A stretch of 64,000 bases of DNA, from NCBI GenBank assembly GCA_009377605.1, contig WHTT01000012.1, forward strand, positions 38,067-102,066, in the 5' to 3' direction. Under the pieces are notes generated by a model. The model was not told where the DNA came from and did not search any database. It saw only the letters and a list, made by a program, of their open reading frames with translations. Numbering within the stretch: position 1 is the stretch's first letter; each line of letters opens with the position of its first letter. Positions 44,282 to 51,993 of this stretch are shown one piece after another. The stretch is from Luteitalea sp. (lineage in GTDB: Bacteria; Acidobacteriota; Vicinamibacteria; Vicinamibacterales; Vicinamibacteraceae). The position numbers were made by a program, and so were the translations under genes.

Positions 44282-45241
44282 ATGGACGACACTTGGGTGA
44301 ACGCGCTCAGGCGCGACCCGTCGCTGCAGTTCGCGGAACAGTTGCGCGCGCGCTTGCGAGCCCAGGAAGCACCGTCGGGGTCGCACTGGTCGCCGCTCCG
44401 ACGATTGGTGCCGTTGGTCATCGGCGCCGTGGCTGTCGCGGCACTGTTCTCCCTGCCAAGCGTGCGCGCCTCCGCCGCATCGTTCCTGGCGCTCTTCCGC
44501 GTCGTGAACTTTGTCGCGATTCCAGTCGATCCGAACCGCCTCGATGCGCTCGAAGCACGGCAGCTCGATTTGCAGCGCTTGATTGGCGATCACGTTCAGG
44601 TGCTGCAGGACCCGGGCCCACCTCTTGCGGTGGCTTCAATCGAGCAAGCGGCGACGGTCGCCGGGTTCGATGTACGGGTGCCACGCTGGCTGCCGGACGA
44701 TACGAAGATCATCGAGATGTCAGTCCGCGGCGAGCACGAACTGCTCGTCACCGCGGATGCGACCCGGCTGCAGCAGGTGATGGAAGCACTGGGGATCACC
44801 GACCTGCGCGCCCCTGACGGCCTCGACGGACAGATCGTCACGGTACGCGTGCCGCCCGTCGTCATGGTGCGATACGAGCACGGCGGCCGGCGAACGAGAC
44901 TTTTCCAAGCGCAGTCGCCGGACGTGACGATGCCTGCGGGCGTCGATGCTGCGTCGCTCGGAGAGATCGGGCTGCGAATACTCGGCCTGCCACGTGAGGA
45001 GGCGCGCCGGTTCGCACAGATGATCGATTGGAACACGACGCTACTCGTGCCGGTGCCGCCAACCGCCAGGTCGTTCAAGCAAGTCGATATCGCGGGCAAC
45101 CCCGGCGTGGCCATCGAGCACCGACCACCGAATCACTCGCCCACGAATCTCGTCCTCTGGTCGAGCGAAGGTCGTGTCTTCGCCCTGGTGAGCATACAAG
45201 GGATGTCTCAGGCTCTGGCGATGGCAAACTCAGTCCGCTGA
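44282..45241 (+). CDS. Single-pass membrane protein, probable anti-sigma partner
   Basis: A 319-residue protein. A short cytoplasmic N-terminus (about 45 residues, with LRRDPSLQFAEQLRARLRAQ) precedes one membrane helix (VPLVIGAVAVAALFSLPSV). The large outer domain includes AGFDVRVPRWLPDD and VVMVRYEHGGRRTRLFQAQS, which looks like the DUF4367 or MucB-like sensing domains found after anti-sigma helices. No zinc-binding HxxxCxxC motif is present, so it is not a classical ZAS protein. Role assigned from its position after the ECF gene. Confidence 0.7.
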   Translation: MDDTWVNALRRDPSLQFAEQLRARLRAQEAPSGSHWSPLRRLVPLVIGAVAVAALFSLPSVRASAASFLALFRVVNFVAIPVDPNRLDALEARQLDLQRLIGDHVQVLQDPGPPLAVASIEQAATVAGFDVRVPRWLPDDTKIIEMSVRGEHELLVTADATRLQQVMEALGITDLRAPDGLDGQIVTVRVPPVVMVRYEHGGRRTRLFQAQSPDVTMPAGVDAASLGEIGLRILGLPREEARRFAQMIDWNTTLLVPVPPTARSFKQVDIAGNPGVAIEHRPPNHSPTNLVLWSSEGRVFALVSIQGMSQALAMANSVR

Positions 45242-45243
45242 AC

Positions 45244-45957
45244 GTGCCGGTCATCGAGACACACGCGCTCGGCAAGCAGTTCGGTCCCACGCTGGCGGTC
45301 GCCGATCTCACGCTGTCGGTTGGCGCAGGCGAGGTCTTCGGCTTCCTCGGCCCGAACGGCGCCGGTAAGACGACCTCTGTGAAGATGCTGCTTGCGCTGG
45401 TCGACCTGCCGGATGCTGCAGATCGCCCGCTCAGGGGCTACAGCAAGGGCATGCTGCAACGGGCGGGCCTGGCGCAGGCGATCATCAACGACCCGGATCT
45501 CGTCTTCCTGGACGAGCCGACCTCGGGCCTGGACCCGCTCGGCCGGCTGCTCGTACGCGACATCATCGGCGAGCTGCGGGCGCGGGGCACCACCGTCTTT
45601 CTGAACTCGCACCTGCTCAGCGAGGTCGAAGCCACGTGCGACCGTGTCGCCTTCGTGAAGCAGGGGCGCGTTGTCCATGAGCTGGCGCTGGCGGGCCAAC
45701 CAGCGAGCCTCGACATCGAGATACGCCTGGCACCCATCGACTCGTGTCTCCTCGAAGGCTTGCTCCACTTCGGAACCAACATCGCCCAGACGGGCAATGA
45801 CTCCCTCCAAATGCGCGTGGCGACCGAGAGCGTGATTCCTGAGGTCGTGCGCTGGATCGTCGATCGACGCGTACGAGTCTACGCTGTGCATGCTCGTCGC
45901 AAGTCGCTCGAGGCGTGGTTCGTCGAAGTGATTGGTGAGGATCAGAGACCCGGGTAG
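45244..45957 (+). CDS. ABC transporter ATP-binding protein with internal deletion of the Q-loop region
   Basis: A 237-residue frame starting at GTG three bases after the upstream stop. Walker A (GPNGAGKTT, residues 37-45) is followed by only about 20 residues before the signature segment GYSKGMLQR (residues 65-73). In related ABC-2 type ATPases roughly 90 residues separate these, including the Q-loop and helical subdomain. The text MLLALV-DLPDAADR joins a strand after Walker A to the helix just before the signature, in frame. Walker B (DLVFLDEP), D-loop and switch His (LNSHLL) are intact. Either a defective gene or a collapse in the sequence assembly. It partners the permease at 45964. Confidence 0.8.
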   Translation: MPVIETHALGKQFGPTLAVADLTLSVGAGEVFGFLGPNGAGKTTSVKMLLALVDLPDAADRPLRGYSKGMLQRAGLAQAIINDPDLVFLDEPTSGLDPLGRLLVRDIIGELRARGTTVFLNSHLLSEVEATCDRVAFVKQGRVVHELALAGQPASLDIEIRLAPIDSCLLEGLLHFGTNIAQTGNDSLQMRVATESVIPEVVRWIVDRRVRVYAVHARRKSLEAWFVEVIGEDQRPG

Positions 45958-45963
45958 CCGACC

Positions 45964-46800
45964 ATGCGCAGCCTGCTGACGATCGCACACCTCACGCTCT
46001 CGGAAGCGCGCCGCCGCCGCATCGTTTCAGCCGCGGCGCTTTGCGCGATGGCCTTTCTGATCGTCTTCGGCACGGCGCTCTTCTTCGCACACGCCGAGAT
46101 GGTGCGCAACCCGCGCACGTCCTTCGTCGAACGGCAGATCGTGCTGACGCTGCTGACGCTTGCAGGGCTGTACGCGGCGAACTTTCTCTCGGTGCTGTTC
46201 GCCGTCCTGCTGCCGGTCGATGCGCTCTCCGGCGAGATAGATTCCGGCGTGATGCAGACCCTCGCCTCCAAGCCGATCCGCCACGCCGATATCGTCCTCG
46301 GCAAGTGGCTCGGTCACCTCCTGATCGTGGCGACATACCTATTGCTCTTGACGGGAGGCGTGCTGCTCAGCGTGTGGGTCATTGCGCACTTTGCCCCCAT
46401 CAACGTCGATCGCGCGCTTCCGCTGATGCTTCTCGAGGTCACGTTGCTGCTGACCGTCTCGATTGCCGGCGGAACCCGGCTCAGTACCGTCACGAATGGC
46501 GTCATGGCGCTCGGCTTTTACGGCATCGCGTTCATCGGTGGCTGGGTGGAGCAGGTGGGCGCCTTCGGCGGGATCGAATCGGCCAAGACCATCGGCATCG
46601 TCGCCAGCCTGATCAGCCCGCCCGACGCGATGTGGAGGCTCGCGGCGTATCATCTGCAGCCGCCAGTGGTGCGTGACCTCGGTGCGGCGGTGTTCTCCGT
46701 GGCCGCGGTGCCCACGCCGCTCATGGTCTGGTGGGCGGTAGGATTCACCGCCCTGACGCTCATCCTCGCTGTGCGGTCGTTCGCTCGTCGTCCGCTGTAG
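45964..46800 (+). CDS. ABC-2 type transporter permease
   Basis: A 278-residue inner-membrane protein with about six hydrophobic helices (VSAAALCAMAFLIVFGTALF, LLTLAGLYAANFLSVLFAVL, LLIVATYLLLLTGGVLLSVW, MLLEVTLLLTVSIAGG and others). The loop SGEIDSGVMQTLASKPIRHADIVLGKW is typical of NatB/ABC-2 permeases. It begins six bases after the ATPase gene. Such exporters move lipids, antibiotics or polymers, but its ATPase appears incomplete, so the pair may not work. Confidence 0.85.
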   Translation: MRSLLTIAHLTLSEARRRRIVSAAALCAMAFLIVFGTALFFAHAEMVRNPRTSFVERQIVLTLLTLAGLYAANFLSVLFAVLLPVDALSGEIDSGVMQTLASKPIRHADIVLGKWLGHLLIVATYLLLLTGGVLLSVWVIAHFAPINVDRALPLMLLEVTLLLTVSIAGGTRLSTVTNGVMALGFYGIAFIGGWVEQVGAFGGIESAKTIGIVASLISPPDAMWRLAAYHLQPPVVRDLGAAVFSVAAVPTPLMVWWAVGFTALTLILAVRSFARRPL

Positions 46801-46811
46801 CACCATCATCC

Positions 46812-46886
46812 ACTCAGGTGGTGGACGAGCTCACGGCACGTGGCGTCTCCTTCGCCCGTTACGACGGTATCGAAGCCGACACCTGA
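46812..46886 (+). pseudogene. Fragment of a VOC/glyoxalase-family protein
   Basis: About 25 codons read TQVVDELTARGVSFARYDGI before a TGA at 46884. This matches the middle of VOC-fold proteins (VDELxARGVxFxRY), but no other part of the domain is found on either side. It overlaps no other gene in the 138-base gap between the permease and the AAA ATPase genes. Most likely a decayed remnant. Confidence 0.4.
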
Positions 46887-46938
46887 CGGCGCCCTGTGAA
46901 GCTGGTCAAGAGCCGTCGAGCAGAATCGTCTTGATACG

Positions 46939-48321
46939 TCACGCGAAGAGATCTCGCGCGCTGACGAGCGACAGCTGCTCTCGTGCCGCACGCTCGCGAA
47001 GCTGGGGCGTGAAGCCTCGACGCGCGAAGAGCGCCAATTGCGCGCGTGCGGCGTTCGCGCCGAGCTGGTCGCGGGCGGTGTCGAGCTCGCTGCATTCACG
47101 GCCGCCGACGGTTGTCGCCCACGTGACCGAGCCGAGCAGCGTATATCGCCCGGTGTGGTGCGCGACAACGTCGATCTCCAAGCGGCCGTCTCGAGACCAC
47201 CACGCACCGACCTCGTCAACTCGCCCGGCGACGTCGGCCGGTGCATAGCGTGCGACCCAGGCGCGGCAGCAACTCTCGAAGACGGGGCCCATGTGGTTGT
47301 CGAAGTCGGCTTCGATCTCGCTGGCGACCTCTTCGACCCGGCCCAGCTCGAGCCGACTACGATTTGGAAAGACGTATCGGAACCAGAAGCGGACGTATGG
47401 ATCCGCGATCCGATAGGAACCCCGGCGGGCCCGCGCACCGGGCACACACGGCGTCCGGAGCTCGACGTACGCCAACTCTTGGAGGCGGTCGAGCCGATTT
47501 GCCAAGCTGGGCCCCACCAACCCAGTGCGGCTGGAAATCTCGTTGAACTTGGTATCTCCCCGGGCGATCGACCACAGCACCGAGAGGTAGCTGCCCGGCG
47601 ACCTGATCCCCTCACCACCTCGCAACAGATGGAGGGGATCGTCGTACAGCGGGCGACCGCGGACCAGGATCCGCTCCCGCAGGATGCCCGCCAGCGAAAG
47701 GTCGCCGGCCCAGGCTTGATACTGCGGCGTGCCACCGAGCATGGCAAACCGGCGGAGGAGATACTCTGGATCGTGCCGACTCGTGAACCCACGCGCCTGC
47801 CGGTAGTCGAGCGGCCCGAGTAATGGCCGAAACGTCGCGCGGCCGTGGAGTGGGGAACCATGGCCCAACAAGCCCTCGAGGAACGAGAGGGCACTCCCCG
47901 CGACGATCATGACGATCGGCACCTCGTCTCGCTGCCATCGATCCCAGTGACGCTGGAGCATCGACGGGAGCGCCGGCTGCCCTTCGCAGAGCCACTGGAA
48001 CTCATCGAGAACGACCGCGAGGGGCGCTGACCGAGCCTCTGCATCGACGAAGCGCAGCGCGTCCTCCCACGAGGCGAAGGCCAGCGGCGCCAGGGTCGGC
48101 AGCAGACGAGCAGCCTCCCGGGCAAAGAGAGCGAGATGTCCACGCTCGTCTTGCTCGTCAGCCTGAAAGCTGAGCACGCGCTCCCCAGCAACGGCCACCG
48201 ATAAGAGAAAGCTCTTGCCAATGCGCCGGCGGCCGCGCAGCACGACGAGTGCCGGACGCTCGCTCAATGCGCCGCGCAACATGGCAAGCTCGCCCTCGCG
48301 GTCTATCAGCGCCCTGGCCAT
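46939..48321 (-). CDS. AAA family ATPase with C-terminal DUF234-like nuclease-fold domain
   Basis: A 460-residue protein. Walker A is RGRRRIGKSFLLSV, Walker B AVVLDEFQWLCEG, and a sensor region is VPIVMIVAGSALSFLEGLLG. A winged-helix segment follows (FNEISSRTGLVGPSLANRLD), then the DUF234 region (RIADPYVRFWFRYVFPNRSR, EIDVVAHHTGRYTLLGSVTW), which has features of a PD-(D/E)xK fold. This family is best known in archaea and scattered in bacteria; function is uncertain, with proposals in DNA-related or defence-like roles. It stands alone. An AT-richer 91-base gap precedes it. Confidence 0.85.
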   Translation of the reverse strand: MARALIDREGELAMLRGALSERPALVVLRGRRRIGKSFLLSVAVAGERVLSFQADEQDERGHLALFAREAARLLPTLAPLAFASWEDALRFVDAEARSAPLAVVLDEFQWLCEGQPALPSMLQRHWDRWQRDEVPIVMIVAGSALSFLEGLLGHGSPLHGRATFRPLLGPLDYRQARGFTSRHDPEYLLRRFAMLGGTPQYQAWAGDLSLAGILRERILVRGRPLYDDPLHLLRGGEGIRSPGSYLSVLWSIARGDTKFNEISSRTGLVGPSLANRLDRLQELAYVELRTPCVPGARARRGSYRIADPYVRFWFRYVFPNRSRLELGRVEEVASEIEADFDNHMGPVFESCCRAWVARYAPADVAGRVDEVGAWWSRDGRLEIDVVAHHTGRYTLLGSVTWATTVGGRECSELDTARDQLGANAARAQLALFARRGFTPQLRERAAREQLSLVSARDLFA

Positions 48322-48412
48322 GAAGGACGATGATAGCGGACCGAGGCATTTTAGTAAAGTGTATGTTACTAATGTATGATTTACTAAAGTTATCTTCAGT
48401 CGCGTCGGCGCG

Positions 48413-49498
48413 CTACGCCCCTGCCTTACGGAGCATCACGAACTCGCCGATGTTCTCGGATGTCAGCAGGCCGACGAGGCGAGACCCATCCAATACCGGG
48501 AGCACGGGCCCGCCAGCTTCCTGCAACCGAGCCAGCGCGCGATCGAGCATCTCGCGGGCGTCCACGACGCCGAACGTCGTGCTCATCGCCTCGCTCACCT
48601 GCGCGGCAAGCCCCTTCTCGGTGACCGCCTTGATCAAGCTGTCGCGCGTGAGCACCCCGATGAGCCGTCCATCCTCTACGACCGGGAAGTTCTGTTGCGA
48701 GCCACTGATGACCAGATCCGCGGCGCGCTGCAGCAGATCCTCGCCCCGGAGTGTGTGGAACTCGGTAATCATCGCGCGGTAGACCGGCACACCCGCCAGG
48801 GCAGATCTCAGGCTGACCATCGAGCTCTCCGCGGAAGCCCCCAACCAGACGAAGAGAGCGATGAACACGAGCACCGGGTTCGTGAAGAGACCAAGGAAGC
48901 CGAACAACATCGCGAGCCCTTGTCCGAGCGCCGCGGCGATCTCGGTAGCGCGCACGTAGTCGAAGCGCGTCGCCAGCAACGCACGCAAGGCACGTCCGCC
49001 GTCCATGGGGAATGCCGGAATCAAATTGAACAGCGCGAGCGCAACGTTGATATAGAGGAAGTCGCGCCCTACATTAGACGCCCCTTCGGGACGCTCCGTC
49101 AGCAGTTGCCACACCGGCACCTGCGGCGCAATGAGGAGCAACACGACGAACGTGAGGATCGCCAATCCGGCGTTGACGGCCGGCCCTGCCAGCGCCACCC
49201 AGAGCTCTTGCCGCGGGTCTTCCGGCATCCGCTCGAGCCTCGCCAGGCCACCGATTGGCAGCAGCGTGATGTCGCGCGTCCGAATCCCGAACCGTCGAGC
49301 GGTGAGCGCGTGGCCGAACTCGTGCAAAACGACGGTGCCGAAGATCGCGAGCACGAACACCACCCGGCCGACGGCCTGCGCCACGCCTTCGCCCGTATGC
49401 CACCCGCTGAGCAGGAGGAAGACGATGAACGCCACAAATGTGACGTGGAGGTAGATCGGGATACCGGAAACGGTCGCGATACGAATGGACCAGGACAT
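48413..49498 (-). CDS. M50 site-2-like protease with two CBS domains
   Basis: A 361-residue membrane protein. The zinc motif HEFGHALTARRFGIRTRD lies near residue 63, and the second metal site DGGRALRALLATR (with FPMDGG) near residue 165. Five or six hydrophobic helices surround them. Residues about 235-361 form a CBS pair (LQRAADLVISGSQQNFPVVEDGRLIG, LDRALARLQEAGGPVLPVLDGSRLVG; quoted in part), which binds adenine nucleotides and gates such rhomboid-unrelated proteases. Family role: cleavage of membrane-anchored regulators. Its partner is unknown. Confidence 0.9.
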   Translation of the reverse strand: MSWSIRIATVSGIPIYLHVTFVAFIVFLLLSGWHTGEGVAQAVGRVVFVLAIFGTVVLHEFGHALTARRFGIRTRDITLLPIGGLARLERMPEDPRQELWVALAGPAVNAGLAILTFVVLLLIAPQVPVWQLLTERPEGASNVGRDFLYINVALALFNLIPAFPMDGGRALRALLATRFDYVRATEIAAALGQGLAMLFGFLGLFTNPVLVFIALFVWLGASAESSMVSLRSALAGVPVYRAMITEFHTLRGEDLLQRAADLVISGSQQNFPVVEDGRLIGVLTRDSLIKAVTEKGLAAQVSEAMSTTFGVVDAREMLDRALARLQEAGGPVLPVLDGSRLVGLLTSENIGEFVMLRKAGA

Positions 49499-49515
49499 CT
49501 CAGGAATCAGGATTC

Positions 49516-49536
49516 AGCCATTCGACTCGAATGGCT
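49516..49536. terminator. Perfect 10-bp hairpin after the outer-membrane protein gene
   Basis: Arms AGCCATTCGA (49516-49525) and TCGAATGGCT (49527-49536) around one base. The right arm touches the stop codon of the minus-strand gene. On its coding strand a ctgaatcctgattcctgag stretch follows instead of a T-tract. Possibly a terminator for the three-gene operon; the CCATTCGACTCG core recurs at 28677 and, inverted, at 18131. Confidence 0.5.
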
Positions 49537-50318
49537 CAAAAGCGCACCGTGAGACCGAGGGCCCCGTTGACGGTCACACCTCTTGCTTCGTCGAGCTCGA
49601 AGGTGTCGCGGAACCAAACAGCCCTGGCCTCGCCGCGCAAGGCAAGCCCCCGGAACACGCCTCGCGACCGCGTCATCAGAGGATACGTCATACCAGCGCC
49701 GACGAAGAGCACCTGCCCTGTGTCGACGATCTGCCGCCCCTCGTGCAGTTGGCGCACATATCCAGCACCGCCCCGCACGAATGGTATCGCGCGCGCAATC
49801 TCGAGCCGCGGCAAGCGCACGGCGAGCGCGCCGTCGATGATCAGCTGCGTGAGACGATCGGTCGCCGTGACGGTGTCCGGCACCTCGACGTCGCTGCTGA
49901 CGATGGTTCGAATCTGTGGCCGTCCAAGCCCCGCGCCGGCCTCGAGCGCGACGTTCGGGCTCAGCCGATATCCGATCATCCCTTCCACGGCCGGCGCAGA
50001 AGTAATCCGTGTCGTGGTCTCGAACAGGGCGAAGTCATCTCCTTCAGGCACCCCGTTACCGGGAATCGATCCCGTGGTCTGGCCGAGCCCCGCGTCGCTC
50101 CACCACGCCCCGCCAATGGTGATCTCGAACCGTCCACGCAGACGCGATTCACCCTTTGATCCGGACTCCGGTGTGGCCGCACCTTGATCGCGTGCCTGGG
50201 CAGGCTCTCGTGGGCGCGATCGACCGCCGGCGTGACGCCCGGCCGGCACCCCCTGAGCGGCCGCCGTATGGACCAGCAGCAGCACCGCTGCGCTGGAGAG
50301 CAGCAAGGATCGCATCAT
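49536..50318 (-). CDS. Outer-membrane beta-barrel-like protein
   Basis: A 260-residue protein with signal peptide (LLLSSAAVLLLVHTAAAQG). The mature part has amphipathic strands such as RGRFEITIGGAWWSDA, NVALEAGAGLGRPQIRTIV and RGLALRGEARAVWFRD and ends in VTVNGALGLTVRF, with the terminal Phe of a barrel. Size fits an 8-stranded barrel of the OmpA/OmpW type. Its start overlaps the matrixin stop by four bases. No transport substrate can be named. Confidence 0.75.
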   Translation of the reverse strand: MMRSLLLSSAAVLLLVHTAAAQGVPAGRHAGGRSRPREPAQARDQGAATPESGSKGESRLRGRFEITIGGAWWSDAGLGQTTGSIPGNGVPEGDDFALFETTTRITSAPAVEGMIGYRLSPNVALEAGAGLGRPQIRTIVSSDVEVPDTVTATDRLTQLIIDGALAVRLPRLEIARAIPFVRGGAGYVRQLHEGRQIVDTGQVLFVGAGMTYPLMTRSRGVFRGLALRGEARAVWFRDTFELDEARGVTVNGALGLTVRF

Positions 50319-51316
50319 CGCGACCTCACTGGGATCGCGATCTCCCCGGTATCGTGGCCCGCCTCAACGTGCGCGAGCTTGTCATGCACCGTAGCCAGGA
50401 AGTCGACATCGATCCGACCCATGTCGTCGAAGAAGCTATCAAGATCACCATCGTCGAGCGGCTCGACGCGCACGAGCCACGGCCCGGCCTCGACGCCAGC
50501 GATCACGAACCGGCCGTCGTCTGACAACGAGAAGCCCCCGACGAACTGGCGCGTACGTAAGTTGAACGCCGTGACGTGCGCACCAAAGACACCGCGGCCG
50601 TTCTTCGTGACGCGTCCACTGATGCTGCCCGTACGCATCCGGAAGCCGCCAGCCGGATAGAGATCCGACAGGCCGGCGATATCGTCGGCCATCGGGATCC
50701 GTCCCTCGATGCTGCCCGGCGAGAACGCGATGGGAAACATCACCGCCCCAGCAGCCAGCACGCGCCGCCCGCCCCCCGCCACGAGCTCGGTCTCGCCGAG
50801 GGCCGAGTGCGAGAGGCCGGCCAGATGCCCAAGCTCGTGCAACGCGATCGATTCCACGTCGAACCGCCCCGGCTCACCACGGCCCGCTGTCGTCCAGGGA
50901 AACGCAGCATTGAGGAAGATGTCAGCCTCCAGGATCTCACCGTTCACGATGTCGATCGTGATGCTCGTCGCGCCGAGCACGCGCTCGAGCTCGGGCCGGT
51001 CTTCGAAACCCAACGTGCTCATCCCATCTTCCTCGCCAGGCAGCGCGTCCGTGAAGCCCCCACGCGCGAAGGTGATCGACGCGGTTGGTACGCCTTCCCA
51101 CGACTGCGCAGCGCGCTGAACCGCCTCGTCGAGGTCCGTCCGCGTCACGCCGGGCACGATCTGATTACTGACGAAGTAGCGCACCGGGAAATCGGCCCAC
51201 CGTAGAGCCACCATCTGCTCCTCGACACGCACGCCAAGCTTCAAGTAGGCCAAGGCTGGTGACGCGATCACGGCCACCACCAAGAGGGCTGCTCCGAGCG
51301 CCTTGGGCCCCTTCAT
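50315..51316 (-). CDS. Matrixin-family zinc metalloprotease, secreted
   Basis: A 333-residue protein with a signal or anchor helix (ALGAALLVVAVIASPALAYL). The metzincin motif HELGHLAGLSHS (HExxHxxGxxH) lies near residue 165. The C-terminal region (about 235-320: GSISGRVTKNGRGVFGAHVT, GFSLSDDGRFVIAGVEAGPW) looks like a carboxypeptidase-regulatory beta-sandwich. It should cleave extracellular or periplasmic proteins. It overlaps both neighbours by four bases, so the three genes are one coupled operon. Confidence 0.88.
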   Translation of the reverse strand: MKGPKALGAALLVVAVIASPALAYLKLGVRVEEQMVALRWADFPVRYFVSNQIVPGVTRTDLDEAVQRAAQSWEGVPTASITFARGGFTDALPGEEDGMSTLGFEDRPELERVLGATSITIDIVNGEILEADIFLNAAFPWTTAGRGEPGRFDVESIALHELGHLAGLSHSALGETELVAGGGRRVLAAGAVMFPIAFSPGSIEGRIPMADDIAGLSDLYPAGGFRMRTGSISGRVTKNGRGVFGAHVTAFNLRTRQFVGGFSLSDDGRFVIAGVEAGPWLVRVEPLDDGDLDSFFDDMGRIDVDFLATVHDKLAHVEAGHDTGEIAIPVRSR

Positions 51317-51879
51317 CGCCGCGCCCCCGCCGCGGACGCGACGAGCTGGCGGAGCGTCACCTCGAACGTGCTCAGCGCGACCGGTCGACGGGAACCGTCA
51401 CCGCGAACCACCCGGTGCGTGCGTGACGTCGCCTCGAGACCTGCCGGCACGACCACACGCCTCCCCGCGACCTCGTCATCGAGCACGCGGTACGTGCCTT
51501 GGAAGAGCCCCAGCACATGGGGCGTCGATCGCGCGCGGGCGTTGAGGAACAAGACGACCTCCTCTCCATCCACGTACTTGGGTGCGCCAATCACCAGCGT
51601 GCGATACCGGCCGAGCGTCCCGCCTGGCACGCGAAAGACAACGTTCTTCCCGAGATCTCCTTTGTAGTAGGTGATGACTTCGACGTTCACGAGCCGCTCG
51701 ATCTGACGGCCCGTGCCTTGACGAGCACGAACGCTCACGACACGCCCGCGCACGATGGCGAGCGAATCGCGGACGAGCTCGTTCAGATCAGCGGGCACGA
51801 CGACCGTGGCCCTTGTGGACGAGGGCACGACAGTCAGCGTGCAGACAAGCAAACACCACAACAGGTAGCGGTGATTCAT
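51313..51879 (-). CDS. Secreted protein of unknown function, first in the matrixin operon
   Basis: A 188-residue protein with signal peptide (YLLWCLLVCTLTVVPSSTRA). The mature part begins VVVPADLNELVRDSLAIVRG and continues with VNVEVITYYKGDLGKNVVFR, VDGEEVVLFL and FQGTYRVLDDEVAGR. The pattern of a VxGxV...VxxxxKG...VxxPGG..GEEVVLFL protein occurs widely next to matrixins, but I know no function. Its stop overlaps the protease start (ATGA). It may be an inhibitor, chaperone or substrate of the protease. Confidence 0.8.
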   Translation of the reverse strand: MNHRYLLWCLLVCTLTVVPSSTRATVVVPADLNELVRDSLAIVRGRVVSVRARQGTGRQIERLVNVEVITYYKGDLGKNVVFRVPGGTLGRYRTLVIGAPKYVDGEEVVLFLNARARSTPHVLGLFQGTYRVLDDEVAGRRVVVPAGLEATSRTHRVVRGDGSRRPVALSTFEVTLRQLVASAAGARR

Positions 51880-51993
51880 GGAGAACTAATCTACAGGGCG
51901 CGGCTCGGGGCGTCAAAGAAGGTGCAGAGTGTTACGTGTAAGGCGCGAGGTGCTGAGTGCCGGGTTGCGGGTGCGAGCCCAGTTACTTCGTTC

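Noticed and set aside
45028..45243. Upstream extension of the ABC ATPase
   Set aside because: It overlaps the preceding membrane protein in another frame and does not resemble an ABC N-terminus.
46806..47894. Minus-strand ORF of 362 codons within the AAA ATPase gene
   Set aside because: Ser/Arg-rich shadow frame of the AAA/DUF234 gene.
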